A DNA stretch of 64,000 nt from Sulfurovum sp. NBC37-1 (GTDB lineage Bacteria; Campylobacterota; Campylobacteria; Campylobacterales; Sulfurovaceae). Of the stretch, positions 54,679-63,509 are shown one piece after another. Position 1 is the stretch's first letter; every line of letters starts with the position of its first letter. The notes under the pieces were generated by a model. The model was not told the DNA's origin, did not search any database, and worked only from the letters and a program-made list of their open reading frames with translations. Both the position numbers and the translations under genes were made by a program. Where the stretch lies: NCBI RefSeq assembly GCF_000010345.1, contig NC_009663.1, positions 2,232,001 to 2,296,000 of the forward strand, in the 5' to 3' direction.

Positions 54679-55416
54679 ATACATCCCGCCGTTGACTTTT
54701 AGGGTTTCTCCTGTAATGTAGGAAGCATGGTCAGAGAGCAGGAAAGCGACTGCTTCGGCTACTTCTTTCGGTTCACCGAATCTTCCCATCGGGATCTTTG
54801 CGGTAAAAGCGTCTTTCACCTCATCTTTAAGCACATCGGTCATCTCCGTTGCGATGAATCCCGGAGTGACTGTATTGTAACGAATGTTCCTTGGCGCGGC
54901 TTCTATGGCAAAACTCTTCGTCATTGCGATCGTTCCGCCTTTGCTTGCCGCATAATTGGTCTGCCCGGCATTGCCTGTCTCACCTACGATGGAAGCGATG
55001 TTCACGACTGAGCCAAAACGCTTTTTCCCCATCACCTTGACCGCTTCACGGCAGCCGATGAAGGTCGATTTGAGATTGGCCTCTATGACCGACATGAAAT
55101 CTTCCGTTTTCATACGCATTGCCAGTTTATCATTGGTGATCCCCGCATTATTCACAAGATAGGAGAGTTCTCCATCCGCAGTAACGATCGACTTGATCGC
55201 AGCGACGAATGCCTCTTCGTCACTCACATCAAAACCGATCACTTCGGCCTTGCCTCCGGCAGCCTCTATAGCAGCCTTTACTGCATTGGCCTCAGCCTCG
55301 CCGCTTCTGTAGTTCACCCATACCTTGAGGCCCATCTGGGCCAGTGTCTTTGCTATCTGCGCACCGATCCCGCGGCTTGCACCTGTTACCAGTACATTAT
55401 TTCCCGAAAATTTCAT
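54673..55416 (-). CDS. fabG: 3-oxoacyl-ACP reductase
   Basis: 247 residues, classic short-chain dehydrogenase. NADP motif TGASRGIGAQIA, NNAGIT, active Ser/Tyr/Lys in SIVGETGNAGQTNYAASKGG, and a C-terminus ITGETLKVNGGMYM that is characteristic of FabG. It reduces 3-oxoacyl-ACP in fatty-acid elongation. It is separated from the other fab genes at 27850-29396. Confidence 0.94.
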   Translation of the reverse strand: MKFSGNNVLVTGASRGIGAQIAKTLAQMGLKVWVNYRSGEAEANAVKAAIEAAGGKAEVIGFDVSDEEAFVAAIKSIVTADGELSYLVNNAGITNDKLAMRMKTEDFMSVIEANLKSTFIGCREAVKVMGKKRFGSVVNIASIVGETGNAGQTNYAASKGGTIAMTKSFAIEAAPRNIRYNTVTPGFIATEMTDVLKDEVKDAFTAKIPMGRFGEPKEVAEAVAFLLSDHASYITGETLKVNGGMYM

Positions 55417-55518
55417 TCTTGTCCTTTCTTAATTTTGGAAGTGAAAACTTTACCAGAGTGTATCCTGTGGATGGTTTCACTCATTATTTTAGTGAGGCTG
55501 AAGCTTTCTCGTCCCTGT

Positions 55519-55863
55519 TTATTTGTCACATTCAAAAAGTTTATTCTTGATATCCTCGAATATCTTGTAATCCTCTTCGCTGATATCATCCGAATAGATA
55601 ATATGGTTCAACTGTTCAAGCAGGTGAAACTTCGAGAGCTTGTCATCGCAAAGCGCCTGATTGATGATCTCTATATGCCTGTCAAGGTCATACTCTTCAT
55701 CTTTTATTTTGTAAAGAAATGCTTTTGCCTCTTCGGGAGAACAGTCAAAATCCTGCCCCATGATCTTGCAAAAAAGCGGTGCTTCTTTCTCAATATCCCG
55801 ATGATCCACTTTGATAATATGCGCCAGCAGTGTCCCTACGGATTCTTTTATTTTCTTTTCCAT
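55519..55863 (-). CDS. TerB-like small acidic protein
   Basis: 114 residues, all helical and acidic. The pattern LLAHIIKVDHRDIEKEAPLF and later HIIYSDDISEEDYKIFEDI resembles TerB/DjlA-type metal-binding helical domains, but key residues cannot be confirmed. A tellurite role should not be assumed. It stands alone between fabG and gpmI. Confidence 0.65.
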   Translation of the reverse strand: MEKKIKESVGTLLAHIIKVDHRDIEKEAPLFCKIMGQDFDCSPEEAKAFLYKIKDEEYDLDRHIEIINQALCDDKLSKFHLLEQLNHIIYSDDISEEDYKIFEDIKNKLFECDK

Positions 55864-55938
55864 TTTGATACCTTTAAGCTATGATGTCACAAAGTAATTA
55901 ATGAACTCTTCTTATCATTGTACCAAAATATTATTGCG

Positions 55939-57423
55939 CTATGCAATCAGCGGTTCATCCATCTCTTCAGGAATGTCCAGTCCCATCAGTTTCAGCACCG
56001 TAGGCGCGATATTGTTTAAACCTCCGCCTTCCTTGACCTTATCCACACCATCTGCAAGTATGAAACACCATACTTCACCTACCGTATGGTTGGTCAGAAC
56101 GTGCCCTTCAATATCACACATCTCTTCACAGTTACCGTGGTCACTGGTCAACACGACAGCATATCCGTCCTCTTTGGCTTTTTCAATGATCTTTCCAAGT
56201 TCACTGTCCACCGCTTCGACTGCCTGCCGTGCCGCATCGTAATTGCCCGTATGCCCGACCATGTCACCGTTGGCAAAATTCACCACAATGAATTCATAAG
56301 CCTCATCCATAGCTTTCCGGACCGCTTCACCGACCTGAGGTGCAGACATTTCCGGTTTCATGTCGTAAGTCTTGACATCCGGACTGGGAATGAGCACACG
56401 GCTCTCCCCTATCATCGGTTCTTCTATACCGCCATTCAAAAAGAAAGTGACATGGGCATACTTTTCTGTCTCTGCCGTATGCAGCTGTCTCAAGCCAGCC
56501 CTCGATATCACTTCTGCCAAAGTATTTTTCGGTGCCTCTTTGGGGAAAAGTACCGGATAAGGGAAAGAGGCATCATACTGTGTCATCGTTGCAATATGCA
56601 GGGGGATGAACTTACGATCGAAAGTATCGAAGTTCGGATCTCCCAGGGCAGTTGTTATCTCACGCACTCTATCGGAACGGAAGTTGGTCACGATGACTGC
56701 ATCTCCTTCCTTCATCCCCTCATACCCCTCAAAGGCTACAGGCTCAATGAACTCATCCGTTTCATTCCTCGCATAACTCTCATCGACATAGGATTCAGGG
56801 CTCATTGTCGTTTTTGGAGTCGCTTCCGCAATGGCACAATACCCTTTTTCTACCCGCTCCCAGCGATTGTCCCTGTCCATAGTGTAAAAACGTCCACCTA
56901 TCGTAGCAATGGAGATATCTTCATCGCAGATCGCTTCAATCTGTTCAATATAGCGCTTTGCAGACGTCGGACTTACATCCCTACCGTCCGTAATGAGGTG
57001 CAGGAAAACTCTTTTGCCTCTGTGTTTTGCCAGTTTGGCAAAACCGATCGTATGCTCGATATGAGAATGCACCCCACCGTCACTCAACAGTCCAATCAGA
57101 TGTACACGGTCACTCGTTTCAAGTATCTCTTTAAGTGCCTGGTTCTCCTCGATGCTACCGTCTTCCAGTGCCAGTGATATCTTGACAAGATCCTGATACA
57201 GGACCCGTCCGGACCCGATCGTCATATGTCCCACTTCAGAGTTCCCCATCTGTCCCTCAGGCAATCCGACACTCAGACCATGTGTCGATATCAGAGCATA
57301 CGGTGCCGTTTTGAAAAGCCTGTCATAGGTAGGCTTTTTGGCTCCCTCGAATGCATTGCAGCCTCCCTGTGGTTTATACCCGATACCGTCTGTGATGATC
57401 AACACTGTTTTCTGTAGTTCCAT
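55939..57423 (-). CDS. gpmI: 2,3-bisphosphoglycerate-independent phosphoglycerate mutase
   Basis: 494 residues, alkaline-phosphatase superfamily. Catalytic Ser62 is in MGNSEVGH, metal sites in [15 protein letters not shown] and LTNHT, with [10 protein letters not shown] for substrate binding. It interconverts 3- and 2-phosphoglycerate using two Mn2+ ions. It is transcribed divergently from mraY. Confidence 0.97.
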   Translation of the reverse strand: MELQKTVLIITDGIGYKPQGGCNAFEGAKKPTYDRLFKTAPYALISTHGLSVGLPEGQMGNSEVGHMTIGSGRVLYQDLVKISLALEDGSIEENQALKEILETSDRVHLIGLLSDGGVHSHIEHTIGFAKLAKHRGKRVFLHLITDGRDVSPTSAKRYIEQIEAICDEDISIATIGGRFYTMDRDNRWERVEKGYCAIAEATPKTTMSPESYVDESYARNETDEFIEPVAFEGYEGMKEGDAVIVTNFRSDRVREITTALGDPNFDTFDRKFIPLHIATMTQYDASFPYPVLFPKEAPKNTLAEVISRAGLRQLHTAETEKYAHVTFFLNGGIEEPMIGESRVLIPSPDVKTYDMKPEMSAPQVGEAVRKAMDEAYEFIVVNFANGDMVGHTGNYDAARQAVEAVDSELGKIIEKAKEDGYAVVLTSDHGNCEEMCDIEGHVLTNHTVGEVWCFILADGVDKVKEGGGLNNIAPTVLKLMGLDIPEEMDEPLIA

Positions 57424-57490
57424 GACTGTCTCTTTTTTATTGAAATAATAGTAAAATAAGCTTGTTTAAACCTAAAAATGAAAGTCGCCT

Positions 57491-58549
57491 ATGCTCTATG
57501 AATTGAACAATCTGCTCCACATGCACCTTTTTGGCTATATCTCAGTACGTGCCGGTCTTGCTTTTCTTCTGGCATTTCTGCTTGTCCTGATTCTCATGCC
57601 CAAATATCTCGCCTGGGCTATTTCCAAAAATGCCAACCAGCCCATCAGCAAATATGTAGCAGCCCATGCCGGGAAAAGTAAAACCCCTACTATGGGAGGT
57701 GCTGTTTTCATTACCGCCACGGTCATTTCCGCATTCATCGTGATCGATCTGGAAAACATTTATGTATGGATAGGACTTTTTACCCTGATCGGTTTCGGAC
57801 TGGTAGGCTTCAAAGACGACATCGGGAAGATCCTCTCCGGTGACAATCTTGAGGGGCTAACGCCCCGCGGGAAAATGGGTCTTCAGATCGTTATTGCCCT
57901 TATTTCTACAGGTCTGCTGATTTACTCCGGTTTCCCTACCGAATTCTACGTACCCTTCGTCAAAACACCGCTTTTTGACATGGGCTATTTCGCGATCCCT
58001 TTCTGGATACTGATGTTCCTTGCTGTTACCAACGCGGTGAACCTCACCGACGGACTTGACGGGCTGGCTACAGTGCCATCCATCATCTCTCTCGTCTCCC
58101 TCGGGGTCATTGTCTACATTACCGGTCACGCCATCATCAGCCACTACCTCCTCATGCCCCATATCAAAGGCGTAGGGGAGGTTCTTGTGCTTACTACGGC
58201 ACTTGCCGGCGCATTGATGGGTTTTTTGTGGTACAACTGCTACCCTGCGGAGATATTCATGGGCGACACAGGAAGCCTCTCTATCGGCGGATTCCTCGCA
58301 TACCTCGCCATCCTGGGCAAAAGTGAAGTACTTCTGATCCTCATCGGTTTCGTTTTCGTCATGGAAACCCTTTCTGTCATTCTACAGGTCGGAAGCTACA
58401 AACTACGAAAAAAACGCATTTTTTTGATGGCACCGCTGCACCATCACTTCGAACTTAAAGAATGGGCAGAGAACAAGATCATCGTCCGCTTCTGGATGAT
58501 TGCCTTCATCACCAACCTACTCGCGCTCATAACGCTGAAGATCAGATAA
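57491..58549 (+). CDS. mraY: Phospho-N-acetylmuramoyl-pentapeptide transferase
   Basis: 352 residues with about ten transmembrane helices. The motifs [28 protein letters not shown] and the C-terminal [13 protein letters not shown] are diagnostic. MraY makes lipid I by transferring phospho-MurNAc-pentapeptide to undecaprenyl phosphate. murD begins 1 base after its stop. Confidence 0.97.
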
Positions 58550-58550
58550 T

Positions 58551-59840
58551 ATGAAACCCACTCTATTCGGATACGGTCTTACCACAAAGGCGATCGCCAG
58601 AAAACTTGGCGGTGGTTGTACTTTCTTCGATGACAAGACAAATGAACCTTACACGGATGAAATGGGAAACCATATCTATCCTTCATCCATGTTCGATCCG
58701 GATAAAAGCGAACTTGAAGTCACCACACCAAGCCTCAAACCGGATCATCCGCTTATCCAAAAAGCGAAACATCTATTGAGCGAATACGACTACTTCCTTT
58801 CTCCTGTAGGGTGCTGTCCCCCGACGGCACCGGGAACCCCAAGCTGTGATACTGCTGCTGTGAGGACACAGCACCCTACGTATACCAAACCGTTCACCGT
58901 TTGGATCTCCGGCACAAACGGAAAGACCACCACCACACAGATGCTCACCCACTTGCTGGAACACAGGGGAGCGGTGAGCGGTGGTAACATCGGTACACCG
59001 TTGGCAGACCTGGACACAGAGGCACCTGTCTGGGTACTGGAGACAAGCTCTTATACCCTTCACCATACAAGGACCGCTTCACCCAACATCTACTTGCTGC
59101 TTCCCATCACTCCGGATCATCTTGACTGGCACGGTACGGCAGAAGCCTATGCAGCTGACAAGCTCAGACCCCTGCTCACCATGAGAGAGGGAGAGCTTGC
59201 GCTTGTACACAAAGGTCTGAATTTGCCCGAGACCGATGCTTTCGTGGTCGAATATGACTCCATCGACTTTCTTTCAGACTATTTCAATATCAATCCAGCC
59301 CGCATCAACTTCAAAGCAGCTTTCCTCGAAGATGCCATGCTGGCATTGGCGATCACACGGATTCTCTTTGATGAGGTCGATTATGACCGTATCAACACTT
59401 TCAAAATGGACCTCAACAGGCAGCAGGAAATTCATGATGCAAAAGGAAGACTCTGGGTAAATGACTCCAAAGCCACCAATGTCGATGCTGCCATCCAGGC
59501 CATCAGGGCTTATGACGATCATCATATCCATCTCATCGCCGGCGGGGATGACAAAGGTGTCGACCTGCATCCTTTTTTCGATGCCATGTCACAAGTTTCC
59601 CTTACATTATATACCATTGGAACAAACAGTGACAGACTGCTTTCTCTTGCCAACGAATATAACATTGAAGCAGCAGAGTCGAAAACACTTGAAAATGCTG
59701 TCACCAATATTGACAAAAAGATGGACGCAAATGATGTTGGACTGCTCTCTCCCGCCGCTGCAAGTTTTGACCAGTTCAAAAATTATGCCCAAAGAGGAGA
59801 AATTTTTATAAACTTGGTAAAAAAGTTAAGTAAAGATTAA
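58551..59840 (+). CDS. murD: UDP-MurNAc-L-Ala:D-Glu ligase with repeat-encoded insertion
   Basis: 429 residues. ATP site GTNGKTTTTQ (121-130), mid-domain NIGTPLADLD and VNDSKATNVDAA are typical of MurD, which adds D-glutamate to UDP-MurNAc-L-Ala. Residues 86-110 (starting VGCCPPTAPG) are not expected between the N-terminal and central domains. They are encoded by a 74-bp palindromic element whose 12-bp ends pair perfectly. The frame continues through it. The N-terminal domain is of the short Campylobacterota type. Confidence 0.92.
   Translation: MKPTLFGYGLTTKAIARKLGGGCTFFDDKTNEPYTDEMGNHIYPSSMFDPDKSELEVTTPSLKPDHPLIQKAKHLLSEYDYFLSPVGCCPPTAPGTPSCDTAAVRTQHPTYTKPFTVWISGTNGKTTTTQMLTHLLEHRGAVSGGNIGTPLADLDTEAPVWVLETSSYTLHHTRTASPNIYLLLPITPDHLDWHGTAEAYAADKLRPLLTMREGELALVHKGLNLPETDAFVVEYDSIDFLSDYFNINPARINFKAAFLEDAMLALAITRILFDEVDYDRINTFKMDLNRQQEIHDAKGRLWVNDSKATNVDAAIQAIRAYDDHHIHLIAGGDDKGVDLHPFFDAMSQVSLTLYTIGTNSDRLLSLANEYNIEAAESKTLENAVTNIDKKMDANDVGLLSPAAASFDQFKNYAQRGEIFINLVKKLSKD
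58806..58879. repeat. Palindromic GTAGGGTGC element inside murD
   Basis: GTAGGGTGCTGT at 58806-58817 and ACAGCACCCTAC at 58868-58879 are perfect 12-bp inverted repeats around a 50-bp core. The element shares GTAGGGTGC with the trpF-rpe spacer element. It is translated in frame as about 25 extra residues of MurD. Confidence 0.75.
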
Positions 59841-59851
59841 AACTAAACCGT

Positions 59852-59857
59852 TATAAT
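59852..59857 (+). promoter_or_regulatory. -10 box upstream of tRNA-Phe
   Basis: TATAAT lies 27 bp before the tRNA 5' end and 12 bp after the murD stop. A -35 box is not clear. Confidence 0.45.
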
Positions 59858-59883
59858 TTCAGCCACTTACCAAAACAGTCAGT

Positions 59884-59959
59884 GGCTCCGTAGCTCAGTT
59901 GGTAGAGCAATGGATTGAAAATCCATGTGTCGGCGGTTCGATTCCGTCCGGCGCCACCA
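59884..59959 (+). tRNA. tRNA-Phe (GAA)
   Basis: Cloverleaf can be drawn fully: D stem GCTC/GAGC, anticodon stem ATGGA/TCCAT with loop TTGAAAA (anticodon GAA at 59917-59919), T arm GGCGG TTCGATT CCGTC and encoded 3' CCA. The acceptor stem pairs except for a T-C mismatch at position 4-69. It follows murD closely. Confidence 0.93.
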
Positions 59960-60239
59960 TCCGATCACTTTCCAATTCACAAATCTTCAAAACATATATT
60001 TAGATGATGACTTATAGATATGTTTGCATTCTGTCACCCTATAAACTGAAGCACTTACATAATACTTCATTATCAGTCTCTTATCTTCAGGTAATACCGT
60101 TTAAAAATTGTTTACAATTCTTAAGAAAAGAGGTATTTTTTTTAAAAAAAATTTTAAAATATTTTTTAAAATTACGGAAAGCACGTATTTCAGGGCAATA
60201 TAGATGATTAATAACTCCATTAACTTTTTATTAATTAAC
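59960..60239. other. AT-rich spacer before porin gene
   Basis: No supported gene. A plus-strand open frame at 60004-60207 has no good ribosome site and reads as low-complexity. ATTAA repeats spaced 11 bp at about 60219-60235 lie just ahead of the porin -35 box and could be a regulator site or simply an AT-rich UP element. Confidence 0.5.
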
Positions 60240-60269
60240 TTGACATTTATAAATATATTGTGCTATAAT
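60240..60269 (+). promoter_or_regulatory. Strong sigma-70 promoter of porin gene
   Basis: TTGACA (60240-60245) and TATAAT (60264-60269) with 18-bp spacing. This is the best -35/-10 pair in the window. The ribosome site AAGGAG (60290-60295) lies 6 bases before the ATG. Confidence 0.8.
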
Positions 60270-60301
60270 TCGTTTGTATTCAAAAAATCAAGGAGATTAC
60301 A

Positions 60302-61759
60302 ATGAAAAAAGCATTATTACTTTCAGTAGTGGCTTCAGTAGCAGTTATGGCGGGTGGCGATATCGCTCCAGCACCAGTAGTAGAGGAAACTTCCAACTGG
60401 GATTGGAGTGGAACAGCGAAGGTTTATTACCAAACAATGGATCATGAGAATTATTGGTTCAATGCAGGAGGAGCTGCTAAAGTTGTAGGACCATCTGGTG
60501 ATATGTTCGACAGATATACATCTGCAGCAGATGCCGGTATCCAACTCAGAGTAAACAACAAAGATGTTATTGCCGGTATCGGTTTTGGTGCAGAACTTAC
60601 AGGTCTTTCAACTCTTAACCTTGTAAACTTCGGTGTCGTTACTGCAAGTATGCAGAGTGCTGCAGATGGTGATGTTACAGGTAACCCCGGTGATCCTGAC
60701 AATATGCTTAGCAGTGCATGGGTAAGCCAGGCTTACTTAACATACGGGTTTGGAAATACTTCATTCAAGCTTGGTCGCCAAGAACTTCCTAAGTCTCTTT
60801 CACCATTTGCTTTCTCTGAAGGTTGGAATGTCTTCAAAAACACATTTGAAGCAGCATTGGTAGTCAACACTGACCTTCCGAACACAACATTGGTAGGTGC
60901 ATATGTAAACAGAGCCAACGGTTCACTTAGCTGGGCAGGTTCCATCGTAGCAATCACAGCTTACACAGGTGCTAACCATGGTGCAGGTGATCTTTCTGAC
61001 TGGAGAAATGTTGGTGACAACGGTACATACATGCTGACTGCCCAGAACAAATCTATCGAAGGTTTGACTGCGACAGGTACATTCTATTATGCTCCTGGAT
61101 TTGCAAAAAATGGTGTAATCAGTACAAATAATTCTTATATGTCAGGTGTAGGTTATGCACTGGCTGGTGCTTCAATTAACAACGGTAACGATTCTGATGC
61201 AATGGTACTTTGGGGTGATCTTGCATATAAAAATTCTGACTTCCCTATAGAAGGTGCTATTCAAGGTGGTTTTATCGATGCAGACAATACTCTTGACATC
61301 GATAAAACAACTGCATTTGGTGGAAAACTTGCTGGACACTTCGGTGATTTCACAGTAGGTGCGGCCTACACAACTGTAGATATTGATGATGATATCGCTG
61401 TATTGACAGTAAATAACTTCGGTACAGGTGTTAAATCTCCACTTTATACTCAGATGGTACTTAACCAAATCTTTATTGATGGCCATTTTGGTGATTCTGA
61501 CACATGGCAAGTTAAAGGTTCTTACAAGGGTCTAGGTGGTAAATTCATAGCTGCTTATGGAAGTTCAAGTTGTGACTTTAAAGCTAATGACTATAATGAG
61601 CTAGATCTTATCTATGCAACAAAATTCAACACTGCATATGGTGACATTGGTCTTAAAGCAATGTGGATCAATCAAGACTTTGATGGTTTCACTGTAAACA
61701 AAGTTGAAAGTGATGACACAAACAACGTTCTTCGTTTGATCGCTTCTTACGACTTCTAA
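60302..61759 (+). CDS. Outer-membrane porin (major porin type)
   Basis: 485 residues with a signal peptide (LLLSVVASVAVMAGG). The mature part is Gly/Asn/Asp-rich beta-barrel sequence ending in an aromatic residue (RLIASYDF). It resembles Campylobacter MOMP-like and other Campylobacterota porins. The strong promoter and ribosome site suggest high expression. A short acidic segment, APAPVVEETS, follows the signal and might bind ions or peptidoglycan. Confidence 0.87.
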   Translation: MKKALLLSVVASVAVMAGGDIAPAPVVEETSNWDWSGTAKVYYQTMDHENYWFNAGGAAKVVGPSGDMFDRYTSAADAGIQLRVNNKDVIAGIGFGAELTGLSTLNLVNFGVVTASMQSAADGDVTGNPGDPDNMLSSAWVSQAYLTYGFGNTSFKLGRQELPKSLSPFAFSEGWNVFKNTFEAALVVNTDLPNTTLVGAYVNRANGSLSWAGSIVAITAYTGANHGAGDLSDWRNVGDNGTYMLTAQNKSIEGLTATGTFYYAPGFAKNGVISTNNSYMSGVGYALAGASINNGNDSDAMVLWGDLAYKNSDFPIEGAIQGGFIDADNTLDIDKTTAFGGKLAGHFGDFTVGAAYTTVDIDDDIAVLTVNNFGTGVKSPLYTQMVLNQIFIDGHFGDSDTWQVKGSYKGLGGKFIAAYGSSSCDFKANDYNELDLIYATKFNTAYGDIGLKAMWINQDFDGFTVNKVESDDTNNVLRLIASYDF

Positions 61760-61795
61760 GAATCACTTCTTAACGTTGTACTTTCAGAGTTCAGG

Positions 61796-61880
61796 CAGCC
61801 TACAGTGGTACTCACGTACAACACTTACGGTTCCGAGCCTAAAGAGTCAAAGTGGTTTGACTCTTTTTACGGCTCTCACC
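61796..61880. repeat. Structured repeat, copy 4
   Basis: Inner arms AAAGAGTCAAA/TTTGACTCTTT with loop GTGG, outer arms GAGCC (61835-61839) and GGCTC (61871-61875), then a helix AGTG/CACT enclosing GTAC-GTGA-GTAC on the minus strand. It follows the porin gene but matches copies 2 and 3 in the opposite orientation. On the plus strand the hairpin and T-run could end the porin transcript. Confidence 0.65.
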
Positions 61881-62043
61881 TGGCTCTATCCTCCCTTTCT
61901 ATTTTTTTCTTCATTTATATTTTTCCAACCTTATAACAGAAACCATATTTAGCTATAATGCTGCAAAAGTTTAAATTTACACTATAGAGAATTCATTATG
62001 TCAAATACTATAAGAATTAAAATTCAATGCAGGGAGGCACTAA

Positions 62044-63363
62044 ATGCCGAGTCGTAAAAAACTACACCTTATCAGCCTCGGCTGCACCAAGAACCTCGTC
62101 GACAGCGAAGTGATGCTCGGGCGTCTCAAAGAGTATGAGATCACCGATGACAATACGGAAGCCGATGTCATCATCGTCAATACCTGCGGGTTCATCGATG
62201 CGGCCAAAGAAGAGAGCATCAACACGGTGCTCAACCTGCATGACGAACGAAAAGAAGACTCCATTCTTGTTATGAGCGGCTGCCTCTCCGAGCGCTACAA
62301 AGAAGAACTTCAGCAGGATATGCCCGAGATCGATATTTTCACTGGTGTGGGTGATTACGAGAAGATTGATGAGCTCATCGCTTCCAAGCAGAGTACATTC
62401 TCTCCGGAAGTCTACCTGGCGACTGAGACATCGGGAAGGGTCATTACCGGGTCGAACTACCATGCCTATATCAAAATCGCTGAAGGATGCAACCAGGCAT
62501 GCTCTTTCTGCGCCATTCCGAGCTTCAAGGGCAAACTGCACTCGCGTTCACTTTCTTCCATCGAGAAAGAGGTACGCATGCTGGCAGAGCAGGGCTACTA
62601 CGACTTTTCTTTCATCTCCCAGGACTCTTCTAGCTACGGGAGAGATATGGACCTCAAAGACGGGCTTATCGACCTCATCAAAGTAGTCGAAGCCATTGAG
62701 GGTGTACGATCGGCACGCATTCTGTATCTCTATCCAAGTACAACAACTTTTGAACTCATAGACACCATTGCTGACTCCAAGATCTTCCAGACCTATTACG
62801 ACATGCCCATTCAGCACATCGACGATGCCGTTCTTAAAACTATGAAACGCGGTTTCGGGGAACAAAAGACCATCGAACTTCTTGAACACATGAAAAGCAA
62901 ACCTAACGCTTTCCTAAGGACTTCTGTCATTGCCGGGCACCCGGGAGAGAGCCAGAGGAGCTTTGAAAAGCTCTGCAGCTTCATGGAGGAGTTCGGTTTC
63001 GACCGATTCAACACTTTCCACTACTCCAACGAAGAGACAACGACTGCCTACCAGATGGAACAGATCCCTCAGGATATCATCAACGAGAGAGCTGAGATAC
63101 TTGGGGAGATCGCGGAAAGATCTACACTCAGATCGCTTGAAAAGATGGTAGGAAAAACAGTAGAACTCGTCATAGACGGAGAAAGTGATGAACACGAATA
63201 CCTCCTGAGTGCAAGGCCCCTGCAGTGGGCAGTGGACATCGACGGAGAGATCCTCATCAATGATACATCCGATCTTCCTGTGAAGTATGGAAAAGTATAT
63301 GAAGCAAAAGTGACGGAACTTGTTGGGATGCAGCTTTTGGCAACTTTGATTAAGGAATGCTAA
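62044..63363 (+). CDS. rimO: Ribosomal protein S12 methylthiotransferase
   Basis: 439 residues. N-terminal MTTase domain (LHLISLGCTKNLVDSE, NTCGFIDAA), radical-SAM cysteines C149, C153 and C156 in EGCNQACSFCAIPS, and a C-terminal TRAM domain. RimO adds a methylthio group to Asp of ribosomal protein S12. It requires two [4Fe-4S] clusters. A strong site AGGGAGG lies upstream of the ATG. Confidence 0.97.
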   Translation: MPSRKKLHLISLGCTKNLVDSEVMLGRLKEYEITDDNTEADVIIVNTCGFIDAAKEESINTVLNLHDERKEDSILVMSGCLSERYKEELQQDMPEIDIFTGVGDYEKIDELIASKQSTFSPEVYLATETSGRVITGSNYHAYIKIAEGCNQACSFCAIPSFKGKLHSRSLSSIEKEVRMLAEQGYYDFSFISQDSSSYGRDMDLKDGLIDLIKVVEAIEGVRSARILYLYPSTTTFELIDTIADSKIFQTYYDMPIQHIDDAVLKTMKRGFGEQKTIELLEHMKSKPNAFLRTSVIAGHPGESQRSFEKLCSFMEEFGFDRFNTFHYSNEETTTAYQMEQIPQDIINERAEILGEIAERSTLRSLEKMVGKTVELVIDGESDEHEYLLSARPLQWAVDIDGEILINDTSDLPVKYGKVYEAKVTELVGMQLLATLIKEC

Positions 63364-63442
63364 CACACGCAGTGTGATGCGTGTTCTTGTCCTTCCGAAC
63401 ACCCTTGGAAGCAAAGCGATTTGAGAGGAAGGACGCTTTTTT
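63361..63442 (+). terminator. Terminator region after rimO (possible divergent repeat copy)
   Basis: A 7-bp hairpin (ACACGCA/TGCGTGT) directly after the stop, then arms GTCCTTCC (63389-63396) and GGAAGGAC (63427-63434) followed by GCTTTTTTT. The loop contains GGAAGCAAAGCGA, close to GGAGCAAAGCGA in structured repeat copy 3, so it may be a distant member of that family. Confidence 0.65.
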
Positions 63443-63509
63443 TGTTTCGTTTTTTCTAAACAAATGAAGAGAATAGCAATGCCACAGTTTGGCTAAAAGG
63501 TATTTTTAA

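Noticed and set aside
54673-55416. Possible sugar-nucleotide or antibiotic-type reductase instead of FabG
   Set aside because: The C-terminal ITGETLKVNGGMYM and NYAASKGG region are those of FabG.
56086-57177. Plus-strand open frame of 363 codons opposite gpmI
   Set aside because: Long only because gpmI codon use avoids stops in the antisense frame; no motif, no ribosome site.
60004-60207. Open frame of 67 codons before the porin gene
   Set aside because: No ribosome site and low-complexity Lys/Phe/Leu tail in an AT-rich promoter region.
61998-62057. Possible 19-residue leader peptide overlapping the rimO start
   Set aside because: Begins MSNTIRIKIQC, but no clear ribosome site and no regulatory codon run; rimO has its own strong site.
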